Shown here piece after piece: positions 21,392 to 33,511 of a stretch of DNA of 64,000 bases; within the stretch, counting starts at the first letter, position 1; each line of letters opens with the position of its first letter. This stretch comes from Pseudisothecium myosuroides. Taxonomy: Eukaryota > Streptophyta > Bryopsida > Hypnales > Lembophyllaceae. The notes under the pieces are model-generated. The model was not told the DNA's origin. It searched no databases and saw only the letters and a program-made list of their open reading frames with translations. Where the stretch lies: contig OX637288.1 of NCBI GenBank assembly GCA_951799445.1, positions 32,219,288 through 32,283,287 on the forward strand. The letters run 5' to 3'. The position numbers and the translations under genes are program-made.

Positions 21392-24300
21392 CTAGAATTT
21401 CCAACAATTGATGAAGAAGCGTCCTGGTGTAACAAAATGTGGAATGATGTGTACCACTTTCAGAATGGTTTGGATATTTGTTACCACATAACGTGCTCTC
21501 AATTGTGCTTGAGAGTTTCTTCGCATGCTGTTTTGAACATCTCTCAAGGTAGACTGTGTACTCCACCGTAAACATTTGCATTTTGTCAATGCACTCCAAT
21601 CATCATTTTCAATTTCGGTGTATAACTTCAGAAAGCCCATCTGTCTTTGACTTTTTTCACCTCTAGTATTTGATTGGCTACTTGTCTGAAATAGAAGCCG
21701 TATTTGCCCGTAGTAGATTTGTTGAATGCCATCTTCTTCTACTTCAAATGCAACATTGCTAAAGTATGGATTGCTGTGAAAATTAATTGTTGCTCGAGCA
21801 TACATAGGCCAATCTCCATATCTATCTCCAGCTCCAGGAGGAATTGCTAAACATCGAGATAAACCCAAAACTTGTGATAAAGTGACATTCAATTGTACTT
21901 CATAAATTCGTAGAGCTTGAGAAAACTCTTGGGAAATTTCTGGCTGATCCACTAACAATTTTTGGATTGCAACAGAAACTCGAGCTAACTCATGTACTCT
22001 TCCCATACGAAGGTCTCCACTTGTAACCTCTGGTGTTTGGCCAAACTCATCTCTTGTTCTATGCAGCCAAATGCGGTGAAGATTCAAGTAGATGGATGAC
22101 ATAACATTTTGACCTGTCTTCAAAGCCTACATATGCAACATTCACACAAAGTTGTATTAAAAAAATTAGAAACTAATCATTATATTTGTCCACAGTGAAA
22201 TACATGTTTAGCTCTAAATTTCAAAAATCTAAAATAAAATAAAATAAAATAATATATATCACTAGCATCACTATGCTTTTGTTTTAAATTCCTAAACTCA
22301 TACCTTTTTCAATGTTGTGTCATTGACTTCCTTGTGATTTTTTAGTCCTTCTATTTGCTTTGCAACTCTTCTCAAAGACTGCAACCTTTGATTATGTCGC
22401 ACAATTTGAGGCGTTGCATTTCTTCTATTGCTACTCCGATATGCTGTTTTCATAAGAGCAATGTGGAATTGCTCATACATATCTGTTGAATACTCCCATG
22501 GTAATCCAGATCTTTTAATACATTGACTGAAATGGTTCATCATATGAACCTTTGAGGTATTAAATCCAGACCTCTGCCATTGAAACATAGAGCCTTTCAA
22601 AGCTTCGACAGCCCTGAATAAAAAATTACATTCACCTCTTAATACAACACATTACCAAATGAAAATGAACAAAGTTGTATGGATGCTTCAAATGGAGAAT
22701 GCAAAAATAGTTGGAATGTAATAACTAACAATAGTAGACAATGTACCTGCACATTTGTTCATCCATGTGCTTCAGGCTTGTACTTGTGTGAAAAGTGCTT
22801 CGACATGCTACACCATACCAATTCAGAAATAACACTATTGCCGATATAACATTTTCATCAAACAAGCCAACTAGGCATAGAACAATGACCTGCAATATTT
22901 TAACAATGGCATGGCGTTAAGTAGTGATTTCAAAACTTGAACAAAATTCTTAATAAACAATAACAAAGTGTTATTTTGAAAATGCTACCTGCATGACAGC
23001 TCGATGTTCAAATCCAACAAAATTGGCTTGTGAAACAAAATATCCTCCTTGCTCATTGCCAGGAATTCGAAATGATGGAAACCGACAATTTTTCTTGATA
23101 AAGAGGAGTCTTCTATCCAACTCCTTCAATTTGGATTGACGTGGATGAACAGTAGCTAGCTCACGTAGGATGCCAACAATCATTTTAAATATCCCAAGGT
23201 CACTTTGGTGTAAGGTATCAACATGTATTGCAAGATAAGGATTGCCAAGTTTTGTATCACCGCCATTAAATCCCCATAGTGCGCACTTCACACACAAATG
23301 CAAGTACACTTTCAGTTATATATTAAATTCATACATATCCATGTTTTAATTTAAACTAAATCCATGTCCAATAATCCCAATATGAACAAGATCAAAGAAC
23401 TTACTTGAATAGGATTTAGCGACCAAGTTCTTCCAATCTCTGTGGCTAAATTCAGGTGCACTTGTTCCATAACTAGATATATTTCTGCCATCTTTGATTC
23501 TGTGCGGACATGGTGCTGCATGCGCATATTACTAAGATCTTCTTTTCCACACATGCATCTACTATAAGGGGATTGGCAAAGATTGGTGTCATATGTAGCC
23601 GTTACCTTACATGACTCCGGATGATCACATATATACGCAAATAGTAGAGGGTAGACTATTTGTGGCTCTCCTTTGGGATCAAGTAAAGGGAGACCTGTAA
23701 AGCTTGCTTCTTTCAAAGAATGGAAAATAATTTCAAGACCTTGATGTAGATACTCCATCTTCTTGGTGGATGACAAATCTGGATACACCATTAACATTTA
23801 ATAATAAAAATCTTCAAAAATCACAATGATTAGAACTTAGCATTTTGAACTTATAGAAAAAAATTCTTGTAAATAATGAAATACGAAATATAACAATGCA
23901 CTTGAAACAACACATTATCTAAAACATTTTGAGCACATTAACATACTAACTATGCATTACTTACTTGATCCTTGGAAGGTAGGAAGTATAGCAAGCAACT
24001 CATGCCCAGTAGCTTCTCTTTTGTTTTCAAGGGAGATATTTCCAATTGTCATCACCAAAGGATATCCAGAGATTCTTGTATTGTTTGATAAGCAAGTTTG
24101 ATCAGAATAGAAAATCAATGGGGAAATCACAGCTCCCGTGCATTGTAAATCAATGAATTCTTGCATTTGATGCCACCAAGATCCAATATCAGGTGTTGTA
24201 TAAATTCGTTCTCCAATGCCCGATAGGTTAGTGGTTGGCTTCAGTTTGAAATCTCTAGAATTCTCGGCAGCTGAGAATAAAGATGTCAAAACATGAATGG

Positions 24301-25001
24301 GATTTTTAAAGTACAAATTGGCATCACCATTGTCAACCTCTACAAATGTATATTTTGTCCAACCCTGCCACATTGATTGTTAGAAATTCACATTCCACTC
24401 AATCAATCTAAAAAACACAACAATCCCTAAGCAAGAATTAGAAAACTAAAATAATGAAACTGAAAAAACATTTGTTAGGATGCTTGCTTACATCTGCAAT
24501 AGGATATAATTCCTTCTCTTCATACTTTTCAATATCATCCAAACTTCTGATTGTCACAGCTTTGAGATCAAATCGATCATCAAAAAGTAAATCCAGTAAT
24601 GCTTTAATATCTTGTCCAGATAGACCCTGCTTATTTTTACAATTGCGGATAAAGCTTACAAGATGAAAATTAGAATCAAATGGCTGTAAAGGTATATCAT
24701 CGTCCTGCGTAGTTGGCAAGCTTGGAGATCCGGACATATCAGGGTTAAAAGAAGAGCCTCCCATTTGGCACCCTCCATGCAATTGTGTTGGAAGGTCATT
24801 TCTACTGTGTATCTCACTATGACACTCAAGAATCTCAGCTACAAAAGCTTCACCAACCCCACTTGCAATTATAGGGCTAGAAGTAGACAAATTAGCAACT
24901 ATCTGCCTCCCTTGACACCGAGACCTTTGGTGACTAAATAGACCAGCCATCGTTGAAAACCTAAAAAGGCCACATCTTGTGCAGCCCAATGTTTTATCCA
25001 T
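21392..25001 (-). CDS. Plavaka-like transposase, seven exons, 922 aa
   Basis: Exons (minus): 25001-24492, 24364-23965, 23778-23405, 23285-22989, 22889-22747, 22613-22304, 22126-21392. All have GT-AG borders and every phase agrees. The product would cut and re-insert DNA by binding element ends. Exon 1 starts with a C2H2-like finger (CTRCGLFRFSTMAGLFSHQR). Exon 2 has the Plavaka signature: WWHQMQ, PLIFYSDQTCLSNN, YPLVMTIGNIS, ELLAILPTF. Exon 3 has KEASFTGLPLLDP, DHPE and a CMC motif. Exon 4 has HVDTLHQSDLGIFKMIV. Exon 7 ends with YGQIRLLFQ and VVHIIPHF...FINCWKF, like the family C-terminus. Plavaka elements are best known from fungi and are related to CACTA transposons. No internal stop or frameshift is visible. 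The promoter has been moved 18 kb away by the CACTA insertion 32 bp upstream of the ATG. Catalytic residues were not assigned with certainty. Confidence 0.83.
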
Positions 25002-25032
25002 ATTTACCAAAATGAACCAACTCCAACAATTT

Positions 25033-25052
25033 AACTATAAGAAACCTCTGTT
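25033..25052 (+). repeat. Left terminal inverted repeat of the CACTA element
   Basis: AACTATAAGAAACCTCTGTT. The first base and the sixth differ from the right end. The preceding TTT (25030-25032) is the target duplication. Confidence 0.88.
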
Positions 25053-25858
25053 TTAGGTGATGTCAGCAAAGAACAGACCACGTTTTCCAAAACAGATGAA
25101 CGTCAAATGTGAAAGGGCGTTTTGGAATGATATTTTGGAAGATGTTGACGTTGACGTGCTGACACTAGTTGAAAAACATGTCTATGCAGTACATGGCGCT
25201 CTTGTTTTGAGAGACACCCATGGAGATTGAGTTGTGTTTTCTTGGAAATGTCCAACATAGAAACTATTATGTCTCTGATGATGTTCTCAAAGAACATTTT
25301 TCCTAATGTTTTGCACTAAGTCCACTGGTACTTGAAGGTCGCATGTGGTCCAACTACCCAGTCTGTTGTGGTGGGGCAACTATGGAAGCGCGAGTACTGT
25401 CACTGAAAAATCATGGCACTGTCTAGAGAATGATGTTGTACATCATGTTCCATTCAAGCATGCTGTTGTCATGCCATTAAATTTAAAACACCGTTATTTG
25501 TAGTACGCATCATTTTCTCCCAAAACTCTGCAGACTACGAGAAGACTACCTTCACGAGGACAGAATTGGATTTCCTATTCACAGACTCTGTTCGTTCTAC
25601 TAGCGTGCCGTTCGTGTTGGTGCATCTTCAAACTTGTTCTCAACAATGGGATTTCATGTTCATGTTAAATGCGGATTTCAATAGCGTCCATCTAAGACAC
25701 AACATCGTCTTCATTCACATGAAGACAACAGATACACCAAATGCAAGTTCAGAAGCTCATACACGATTTTTGATTGACAGTTAGATTGTACATTACTCTT
25801 TATTCACATGAAAGGTCTACGACAAACAGTTCTGCTCAACGTTTGAGCATCGCGTACT
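25053..25858. other. Left subterminal region of the CACTA element
   Basis: About 0.8 kb of non-coding DNA 3' of the TNP2 stop. GACGTTGACGTGCTGACAC near 25145 recalls ACGTGGC/GACGTGG words near 33050 and 42950. I could not define a regular subterminal repeat. Plus frames at 25566-25956 are unrecognised. Confidence 0.4.
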
Positions 25859-28800
25859 CTACTCACTCTCACTGGATTCGTCTCGAGCTGGTACTTGTTC
25901 AGATGTTCGTATGTGTTTGCCTCCCACGTTGGATGGAGTACGGAGTGGTTCATTGACCACCAGCACTGGTTGCAAACCCACATATTGAGCATCATTTCCA
26001 ACCTGTAGAACATTTGAATGGGTACTTGCATATGATGGTTCTGTCCGCCTGCCTCGAACTTCTGTTTTGCATACCACCTTCCACCCCCGTCGATGTGGAT
26101 CGTCTGAAAAGAAAACTTGTGAACAGTGCAACGGAAATGCAAAGGAATCTGCGTGCACTTTACCATCCATGTGATTGAAATTGGCGACGGTGAAACCATA
26201 TTTATCTTGCACTATGTTTGGGCTCCTAGCATCCCGTGAAGCTTTCACCCAATCACACACCAAGATTGTTGTACAGTGATTTCGGTAGTCCAACTCCAGA
26301 ATCTCTTCGATGTATCCAACATAATCATCGGTTGTCTCAGTTGGTCGTCCATTCAAAACGCCCCACTGCAGCTCTCGTGTGAAAGTGGCCACCACACAGG
26401 AGTCTCTTGTGACTAAGGCAAACTCTGAGCTTCGGACCCGGAAATGCACTCCAAAGCAATACATATGTCTGTGGGATGCGGCTTTACGTTCAGGGGGTTG
26501 ACTGTACTGTACTATATCTGCGTCCAGTTCAACCCCTGCATTCAAAGCGTCGACAACACGAACGCGAAACCAGTCAACGAAGGGTACCAATTCACTCAAA
26601 TGAAGTGGATAACGCATAGGACCTGCTGCATGCTGATGACGGTGTTCCAACCGGAAAGACTCGCGTGCCTCCCATATTCGTGTTTTTTCTGCAATGTATT
26701 CACTGCCACAATGCAAACTTGAACATTAAGAAATGCATTTAGTCATTTCCATGCAAGGTCTGCAGACACCTAACTTTCAATGTTACACTCTAGTTCCTCA
26801 TAGTACTGACGTTGAATCGCTGAACCCTCCTGTTTTCGCTATTCATTCCAAGTTCACTTTGTAGTAACTGCGACATTCTGGGACCCTTTTTTGTTCTCTT
26901 GCAACTTTCTGGCATGATCGCTATGCAGACCTGGTATTGAACTTATACTACCGAGAACACCTGACTCAACTGCAAACTCTCTTCAATCCATTACAATCAT
27001 GACAGGGATGTTGCTCACTCTCGCCATGGCTGCAAACATGCGGCATTGTCCAAAACGAATGCATGCGCGTAGGTACGCATCTGAGATGACATTTTCCGTT
27101 TGCTTGCTTCCGTTCTTGGAAGCACTTCATCATTCATAATCGCATCTTCCATAGCATCCCACACATGATGTGATGTTCCTCTGTACTGCTTCATGTACTC
27201 CGTGCAGAAACCGAGTGTGTCTTCCATTCTATAGCCTTCAGCGATACTCCCTTCCGGATGTGCATATGTGCGTACATAATCTTTTAATGTCTTCATGTAC
27301 CTTTCTATTGGATACATCCATCGACAATGCACTGGACCGCACATGAATAATTGTTGAACTAGATGCACAGGGAGATGTGTCATGACATTAAGAAACGTTG
27401 GTGGGAACTCTTTCTCGAGCATGCACGCCGCAATTACCACATCGTTCATCAGCTCCACTTCGTCTGACATTCGGATTTGTTTTTCACAGAGTTTCTGGAA
27501 AACCCGACACATCTTGATAATGGCTAAGCGCACATTTTCATCCAACACATTCCGAATAGCCACCGGAAGAACCTGTACAGAACGCCAATTACGTTATTCA
27601 ATACTGTATCAGAGAATTAAGACATTCTAATGTAACTCACATATTCGCTGTTTACACTGTCATTCTAATAACGTGAGCTATAAACTGAAAATAGGCACTG
27701 CCACTCCTTCAATGGACGTGTCGCTGTCTTTGTCTTTCTCTATTCTGCTCCATCTGGTCAATCAGACGTACTTATTTAAGCAGTACCGCACTTCAAAATC
27801 ATATTTTCGCACCTGTTGCATCAACACATGGTAGTCGTGTGTCTTCATGTAATGCAATTTGCCGTCCACTAAACGCTTGTGTATAGCGCCCACATAATTA
27901 GTGGGAGTGCGCATACTGCTAACAATGTCCACGAACTCCTTCCGCTCGGCGCTAGTGAAGACATAAGGAGGTTGCGGCATATAGTAATCAGCCTCCTCTA
28001 GTTCCGACGGTTGGAGCCATATTTCTTCACGAATACCAACATCTTCAGCGTCCAATCGACTTCCAGGAGTGTCGTTCATGGCCATTAATGTTTTCACTAT
28101 GTTCTCGCAGATATTCTTCTCACAATGCATAACATCCAGTAAATGCCGAATCAACAAATACTGTCGTCATATTCAATCAATTGAACAAGTTTTGTTAGTC
28201 GTGTGCTGAAAAGGGTTTTCCGACGTCTGCCATACTCAGAATTCTAACTCCAGATACTTGTGCTTTACTTTTGTTCCGTTATAAAAGCTAGGAAAATCCT
28301 TGAACCACCTACTTCGTCCCCTTTTAATAAATATTGACCCTGATCGTACATACAGTGCTACTGAACCTCAAATTATATTACAAGACTCGCAGCAGTACCT
28401 GCCAATATGGAAGTTCGTAGAGGATGCACAGACGTTTCACACCCGTCCAGTGCACAGGTCCGTCCTCCCCGTTCTCCTTTCCTCCTAGATCTAAGTACGA
28501 TTGTCGCCACGCTGCAAAACGTATCACGTCCAACCCTGACACAACTGAGGGACTCGTACCATTTTCCACATTGCCGTCGAACCTCTTGTTCCGGCGATAC
28601 GGATGATGACGTGGCAAATAATGGCGCGCCCCTCCATATATGATCTTCGATCCTCTGGCTCTGCCATTTGGTAGAACATCACCCGTCCTCCCCGAACGCG
28701 CGTGCGTGTCAGGTCCACAAGGCGGACATCCTTTGAAACCTTTGCAACAGACCCCTGATATAAGTCCATATGTGGGGAAATCTGAGATGGTCCAAAGGAC

Positions 28801-30195
28801 CAAACCCCGTAGTGTGAAACCTCGAGAACCCTGAGGACGAGAGAAATCCAACGCACGAACACCAGTCCAGAGCTCTTGTAACTCCCTCATGAGAGGTCTT
28901 AGAAAGACGTCCATGTTCAATGCCGTTGGTGAATGCTTCCCAGAAATCAACAAACACAAAGATATGAAGAACTTCTTCGTGACTAACCACGGTTCAAAAT
29001 TGTAACAAAGCATGAGCACAGGCCACGTGGACCAATTAGTATTGCTCAATTTGAAGGGGTTCACTCCATCAAGTGATAATGCGAAACGCATGTTCCTGGC
29101 GTCAACTCCAAAATTCCCAAACACAGGATGACTGTTGGTGTGCTTCCAAGCTGGACTGTCTACCACCGACCGCATTATACCGTCAGAACTGATGTGTTTT
29201 GTATAGCCAGTCAACATACCCGCTATTTCAGCGGACCTCCACATGCGCTTCAATCGTGGTATCAGTGGAAAGTGACGGAGAACTTTCGCTGGAATTGTAG
29301 AACTGCCTTCAATCCACCGGGACTTTTTGCACTTGGGACACTTATTTAATGCTGCATGTCCTTCTTCGAATAGAACACATCCATCCGGACATGCATGCAC
29401 ACTGTTATAGTTCAATCCTAATTTTCTTATAGTACGTCTCGCACCGTAATGCGTGCCGGGCAGTTTGTTGTCCTTTGGAAGCAAATCCGTCGACAAGTAC
29501 CGCAATAACTCGTCCGTGAATTTGTTGCTCACACGGAATACAGTGCACATATTCATGATGATGATCGTCGCTGACACCACACTACACTTAGACCCGATGT
29601 ACAATGGAGTGGTTGCTTGTTCATACAATTCTTCTAAACCGTCCACGGTGTCCATACCCTCATCTTCATTATCCACCGTCTCTATAGTGTCTCCTACTTC
29701 CACGTGCAATGCATCACCTCTATCGAACGCTTCCATAACTTGCCGATGTACTTCATGAAATTCATCTAGTTCCGGACACGTTTTGGCATTCGCGTCAGCA
29801 TCCATGGCGCCACCGACATTTGCGTCACGGTTGACAGTGCCATCCTCCTGGGCAACTGAACCATCAACAATATCGTTGTCATACGCTACGTCTTCAACCC
29901 ACAAACCGTGACTTGGGTACCCGTCAAGCGGATCACCTCCTATCATGGACTTCACAAGAAACGGATCTCTACCGACTGCGACATGGTGTTTCCGTATGAC
30001 GTCAATTGTCTTTCGTTGTCCTCCACGACAATCTCGACACGGACATCGAAATGCTCGAACATCACGCTCAGTTGCCACACGCAACTCAGTTTGCATGATC
30101 AAATCTCCCACTGGTATATGGCGTAGAGCTCGTCCATCGGTACACATACGTATGTGTGCACGTTGATGTTCAACGTTGGAATTCATGTTTTCCAC
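25859..30195 (-). CDS. CACTA TNP2 transposase (Transposase_21, DUF4218, DUF4216), four exons, 1180 aa
   Basis: Exons (minus): 30195-28399, 28160-27813, 27572-27019, 26702-25859; GT-AG borders and phases (0, 0, 2) fit. TNP2 is the catalytic transposase of EnSpm/CACTA elements and acts in the nucleus on the element ends. Domains in order: a Cys-rich N-terminus (CPCRDCRGG); the Transposase_21 region with CPDGCVLFEEG...CPKC, NFEPWL, FLRPLMRELQELW and GVCCKGFKGCPPCG; LLDVMHCEKNICENI at the start of exon 2; DUF4218 with GPVHCRWMYPIERYMKTLK in exon 3; DUF4216 with ILVCDWVKASRD...YGFTVANFN in exon 4. The length suits the family. No stop or frameshift interrupts the model. The ATG at 30195 opens the frame and is followed by a plausible N-terminus. 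The C-terminal 25 residues are acidic and serine-rich. Confidence 0.92.
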
Positions 30196-33100
30196 TATAG
30201 TCTCTGTTCAGAATAGATTATACCGAGTCAAAGCACCTGTGTACCGGGTGTTGCACATGCTGGACGACGATGACGTCAGTATGTACAGAGAAAACAATTG
30301 ATGACACCTCTATCAAGCTGCTACGTACAAACAGCCGTGTTCGAAATCGAAGCCACACTGTGGAAACTGAGATGTCCAAACTGTTTCATAGGTGTGCTTA
30401 CCTCTTCATCGTCCACGTCATGGCCTCATCGTACTTCTGCAATACCGCCGTTGCTATGCATAGGGATCGACAATGTAGTGGCATGGGGAATATCAGCTCT
30501 TCAGTTTCGAAAATAAAGTCTTCTGCCACGAACTGTGAACTCCTTTATTCGATGATTCTGTAAAATAATAGCATACAATATTGTTTTGAACATACTGCAA
30601 CACTTTCAACACTGTATCGCCACATCACAGTGGAGGACTAAAACAGTGGGATTTGATTTTTTAGGATACTCTCATTCTAATCCAAGGAATTACGCATCAA
30701 GAAGAAAACTGAACAGGAAAACTTCATGATAAGACTAGGTAACCCTTAGTGGTCATGCAGCAGCCTCATTTAACAGGTTTTAGAAGAGATGGTGCACCGG
30801 CTACCGGAAAAAACCATGCTCTTCTAAGAGGAAAAGTATTACTAGCACGCTTTATACAACTGAACAGCCGTCTACTGTCTGTGTAGTACAAAACGGAGAT
30901 CCAGGGAAAACATAGTCCTTCATTTACATGTGTGCACATCCATTGTTTCCAAATGTGCTAAAGCCTGACCGCTAAGCCAATCGTCGTACTCGCTTTCCCA
31001 GCTGTCGAAGGGAAATACGTCATTGTAAAACCACGACATGCAATACAGGTGGTTGTTGTAAACCTCAGTAAGTGTGTCGGGCACAAACTTCTTGGAACTC
31101 ACTAGACCAAGATCATACCAAGAAGCATGCTCCATGTACTGCAGCAACAGTTGCTCCAAGTACTGTTCATGCAGCCTATCGTACTCTTCGAACGGGTACA
31201 TGCATTCGCTTTCTGAAGCACCGCTCTCTACTGGCAGTGGAGCTGTGTCTTCAGATGGTGAGGAAAGAGATTCATACGGTTCGAAAGGGATGAACCCTAA
31301 AGACAGCTCAGACTCATAGCTAGAGGGCAAACTTAGACTCAGTTCAGATGCAGTGGATGGAGAGTTGAAAGGTTCTAACAAGAAAGAGGAACTGCTGACG
31401 GACGACTCCATGTCGGAGATGTGCTCCATACCTTGTGATTCGAACTCCATGCAGAGCAGCAAAGCAGACAACGTGAATTCCGTGCGTACTTCTATTGAAC
31501 CACAATAGTGTCAACATGTGCACTTAAAGAGGAATGCCTTAAACGCGTGCATCAATGCAAAGGTGCTCCAGAGTTGGCTCCTGTTGCACACACATCCAAC
31601 GTCAAATCATATTCCCGTGGGCAGAGAATGCATTCTAAGAGACAGCAGGCACATATTGATGCAAAATGTATGAGTGACTACAGACGTTGATGTGGTATAA
31701 CCTCGGAGTTTGGAAACACTAGGGCGAGAAGACAACGGCTTCGTGAACTTGTCATTTTCTGTTGCACTGGAATATTTAGTTCCAGTGTTCCACAAACACA
31801 AAGTCTTTTGCATGTGGATGTTTGTGTGTTTCAATTCACTGAACTTCAATGCAACCAGTGTGTTGCTATGTAAAAAATTGAGTTCTGAATTACAAAATTC
31901 AAACTGATGTTTCTAAAGAGTTGTCTTTCAAAGTCAATTGCATCATGAAATTCCAGAAAGTTGTACTGCATATTAGTGACGCTCATGCTATACATTCCCC
32001 CCTACATGTCCAATGCACCAAAATAGGTTCATTGCAATATTTTGAAGTCAAATTACACCAAACCAAAGTGCTATTTCAAGTACTTGATATTTTTGAGAAG
32101 TTCGTCTTCAAGTCTAATATGAGTACCAGAAATTCGATCTTAAAAATAAATGACAGTGTTCTTTCTATTCAAGTTCTTGAACCAGAGTACCCATTGCCGT
32201 CTTCGCGACCTGTACTGTTTAGAGCTTCTGGAAATGAGCCTCAAATACAGTACAGTTTGGAGGAAATAACACATTTGCTTTTCCTATAAAATAAAATGTG
32301 GTATTGTTTACATGAAGCCATGAATAGATGTGAATTAAACAAGTGAGGCCCTTGAACCTCATACATATTTGGTCACCAACTTCGAGGAGCCTCACTCATG
32401 TACAGAAGACTGACAATTTCCTGCATTTCTATAAACTTGATGATCCAACTTTTAACTCTGTCACTCCATAAGTGATGTAGATGTGTTTTCTTTTCCTATG
32501 AAATCTCTGACATGTCTACTTAGAATTCGTACGGTTACAATTCCCCAGAAAATGATACAACTTCTCTAAATGTTGGCATTTTGTGAAGTTCAGAGCGAAA
32601 TCCCAGAAGCCCGGAACAGGCCTTGGGCATTTAGGGCTTCACTACAATAACTCGTTATATTTAACCGAAGGTTCAAAACAGTTGATGTCATCTACACTTG
32701 TTCTATTCTTTGTTCGTACCTCGGAAAACATAGCGGTGTCGACATCTCCAAACGGATTTCGTGGATGCTGTTAGACTTTGTCTGGAATTCATAATTCTTT
32801 CAGCAAATGCTATAAGATTGCACAGGTGATGCTCAGCGGTACAGTGCTGAAAGAGGTTGACCCAAATTGATTTCACTAACTCTTTTTTGGGGACTCAATT
32901 CAGTAAGAATTCCCGAGCCACCACATTCTGAGTTTTAATCATATTGCATATTTGAACTGAAAAAGTGAGAATTCGCTGCAGTTATTTACTATGCCTCTGA
33001 CGACGAAAGAAAAAGATCTAGCAGAAGAGAACGACCAAAGCTGCTACGTGTGTCGACGTGGCAGCGTATTCTGGAAGTCACAAAGCCACTAAAGTATTGC

Positions 33101-33511
33101 AGCGCAGTATTTTGCATTTCCTGAATAAGTGAAGTCGTTCAATAAAAAAAAAAATATATATTGAGTTGGATTAGTTTAGTTCTGTACAATTGGAGAGGGT
33201 AGAAGCTGACCTGAGGCGCCGTCAGCACAAGGACTGGAACACGTCGTTGACACCGCCAGTTCCGACACGTGTCGCGTCACGGCGAAGGAACCGGACAGAG
33301 TTCCTTGTTTTGGGAAACGAAAGGTGTTTCCTCTGTGACGGTGGACCCAGTGCACTCTGACGTTTTCTTCCTGTCCTCTCTGCGTTCGACATGTGGAGAT
33401 GTCCTCCGAATCAGGCGACGTCTCAGCAGTTGGGTGCGCTTTGTCCAGTCTTTGCTTGAAACCCTAGCAACGACGCAGTGAGTGGAGAGTGAGTTTTAGC
33501 AGGTGAACGGA
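30196..33511. other. Central divergent promoter region of the CACTA element
   Basis: The 3.3 kb between the two divergent starts must hold both promoters. It contains the acidic minus-strand frame at 30920-31471, an unrecognised 122-codon plus frame at 31921-32289, and near 32608 a remnant resembling the end of the TTAA element at 17576. ACGTGTGTCGACGTGGCAG near 33045 resembles TGGGTCGACGTGGCGCTGAC near 42947. No TATA box was assigned. Confidence 0.45.
30920..31471 (-). CDS. Acidic Ser/Glu/Tyr-rich protein of unknown function inside the CACTA element
   Basis: An intron-free frame of 183 codons between the two transposase genes, on the TNP2 strand and upstream of it. The composition is unusual: a serine-rich N-terminal half (MESSVSSSSFLLEPFNSPS) with repeated ELSLSLPSS/ELSLGFIPFEPYESL segments, then a highly acidic, aromatic part (MYPFEEYDRLHEQYLEQLLL, WESEYDDWLSGQAL). 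There is no signal peptide or membrane segment. Acidic, aromatic, serine-rich stretches can be activation domains, but that is speculation. It may be an accessory protein of the element, a captured host exon, or a chance frame; its length and biased composition argue mildly for real coding. A Met at residue 9 (31447) is an alternative start. Confidence 0.4.
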   Translation of the reverse strand: MSALLLCMEFESQGMEHISDMESSVSSSSFLLEPFNSPSTASELSLSLPSSYESELSLGFIPFEPYESLSSPSEDTAPLPVESGASESECMYPFEEYDRLHEQYLEQLLLQYMEHASWYDLGLVSSKKFVPDTLTEVYNNHLYCMSWFYNDVFPFDSWESEYDDWLSGQALAHLETMDVHTCK

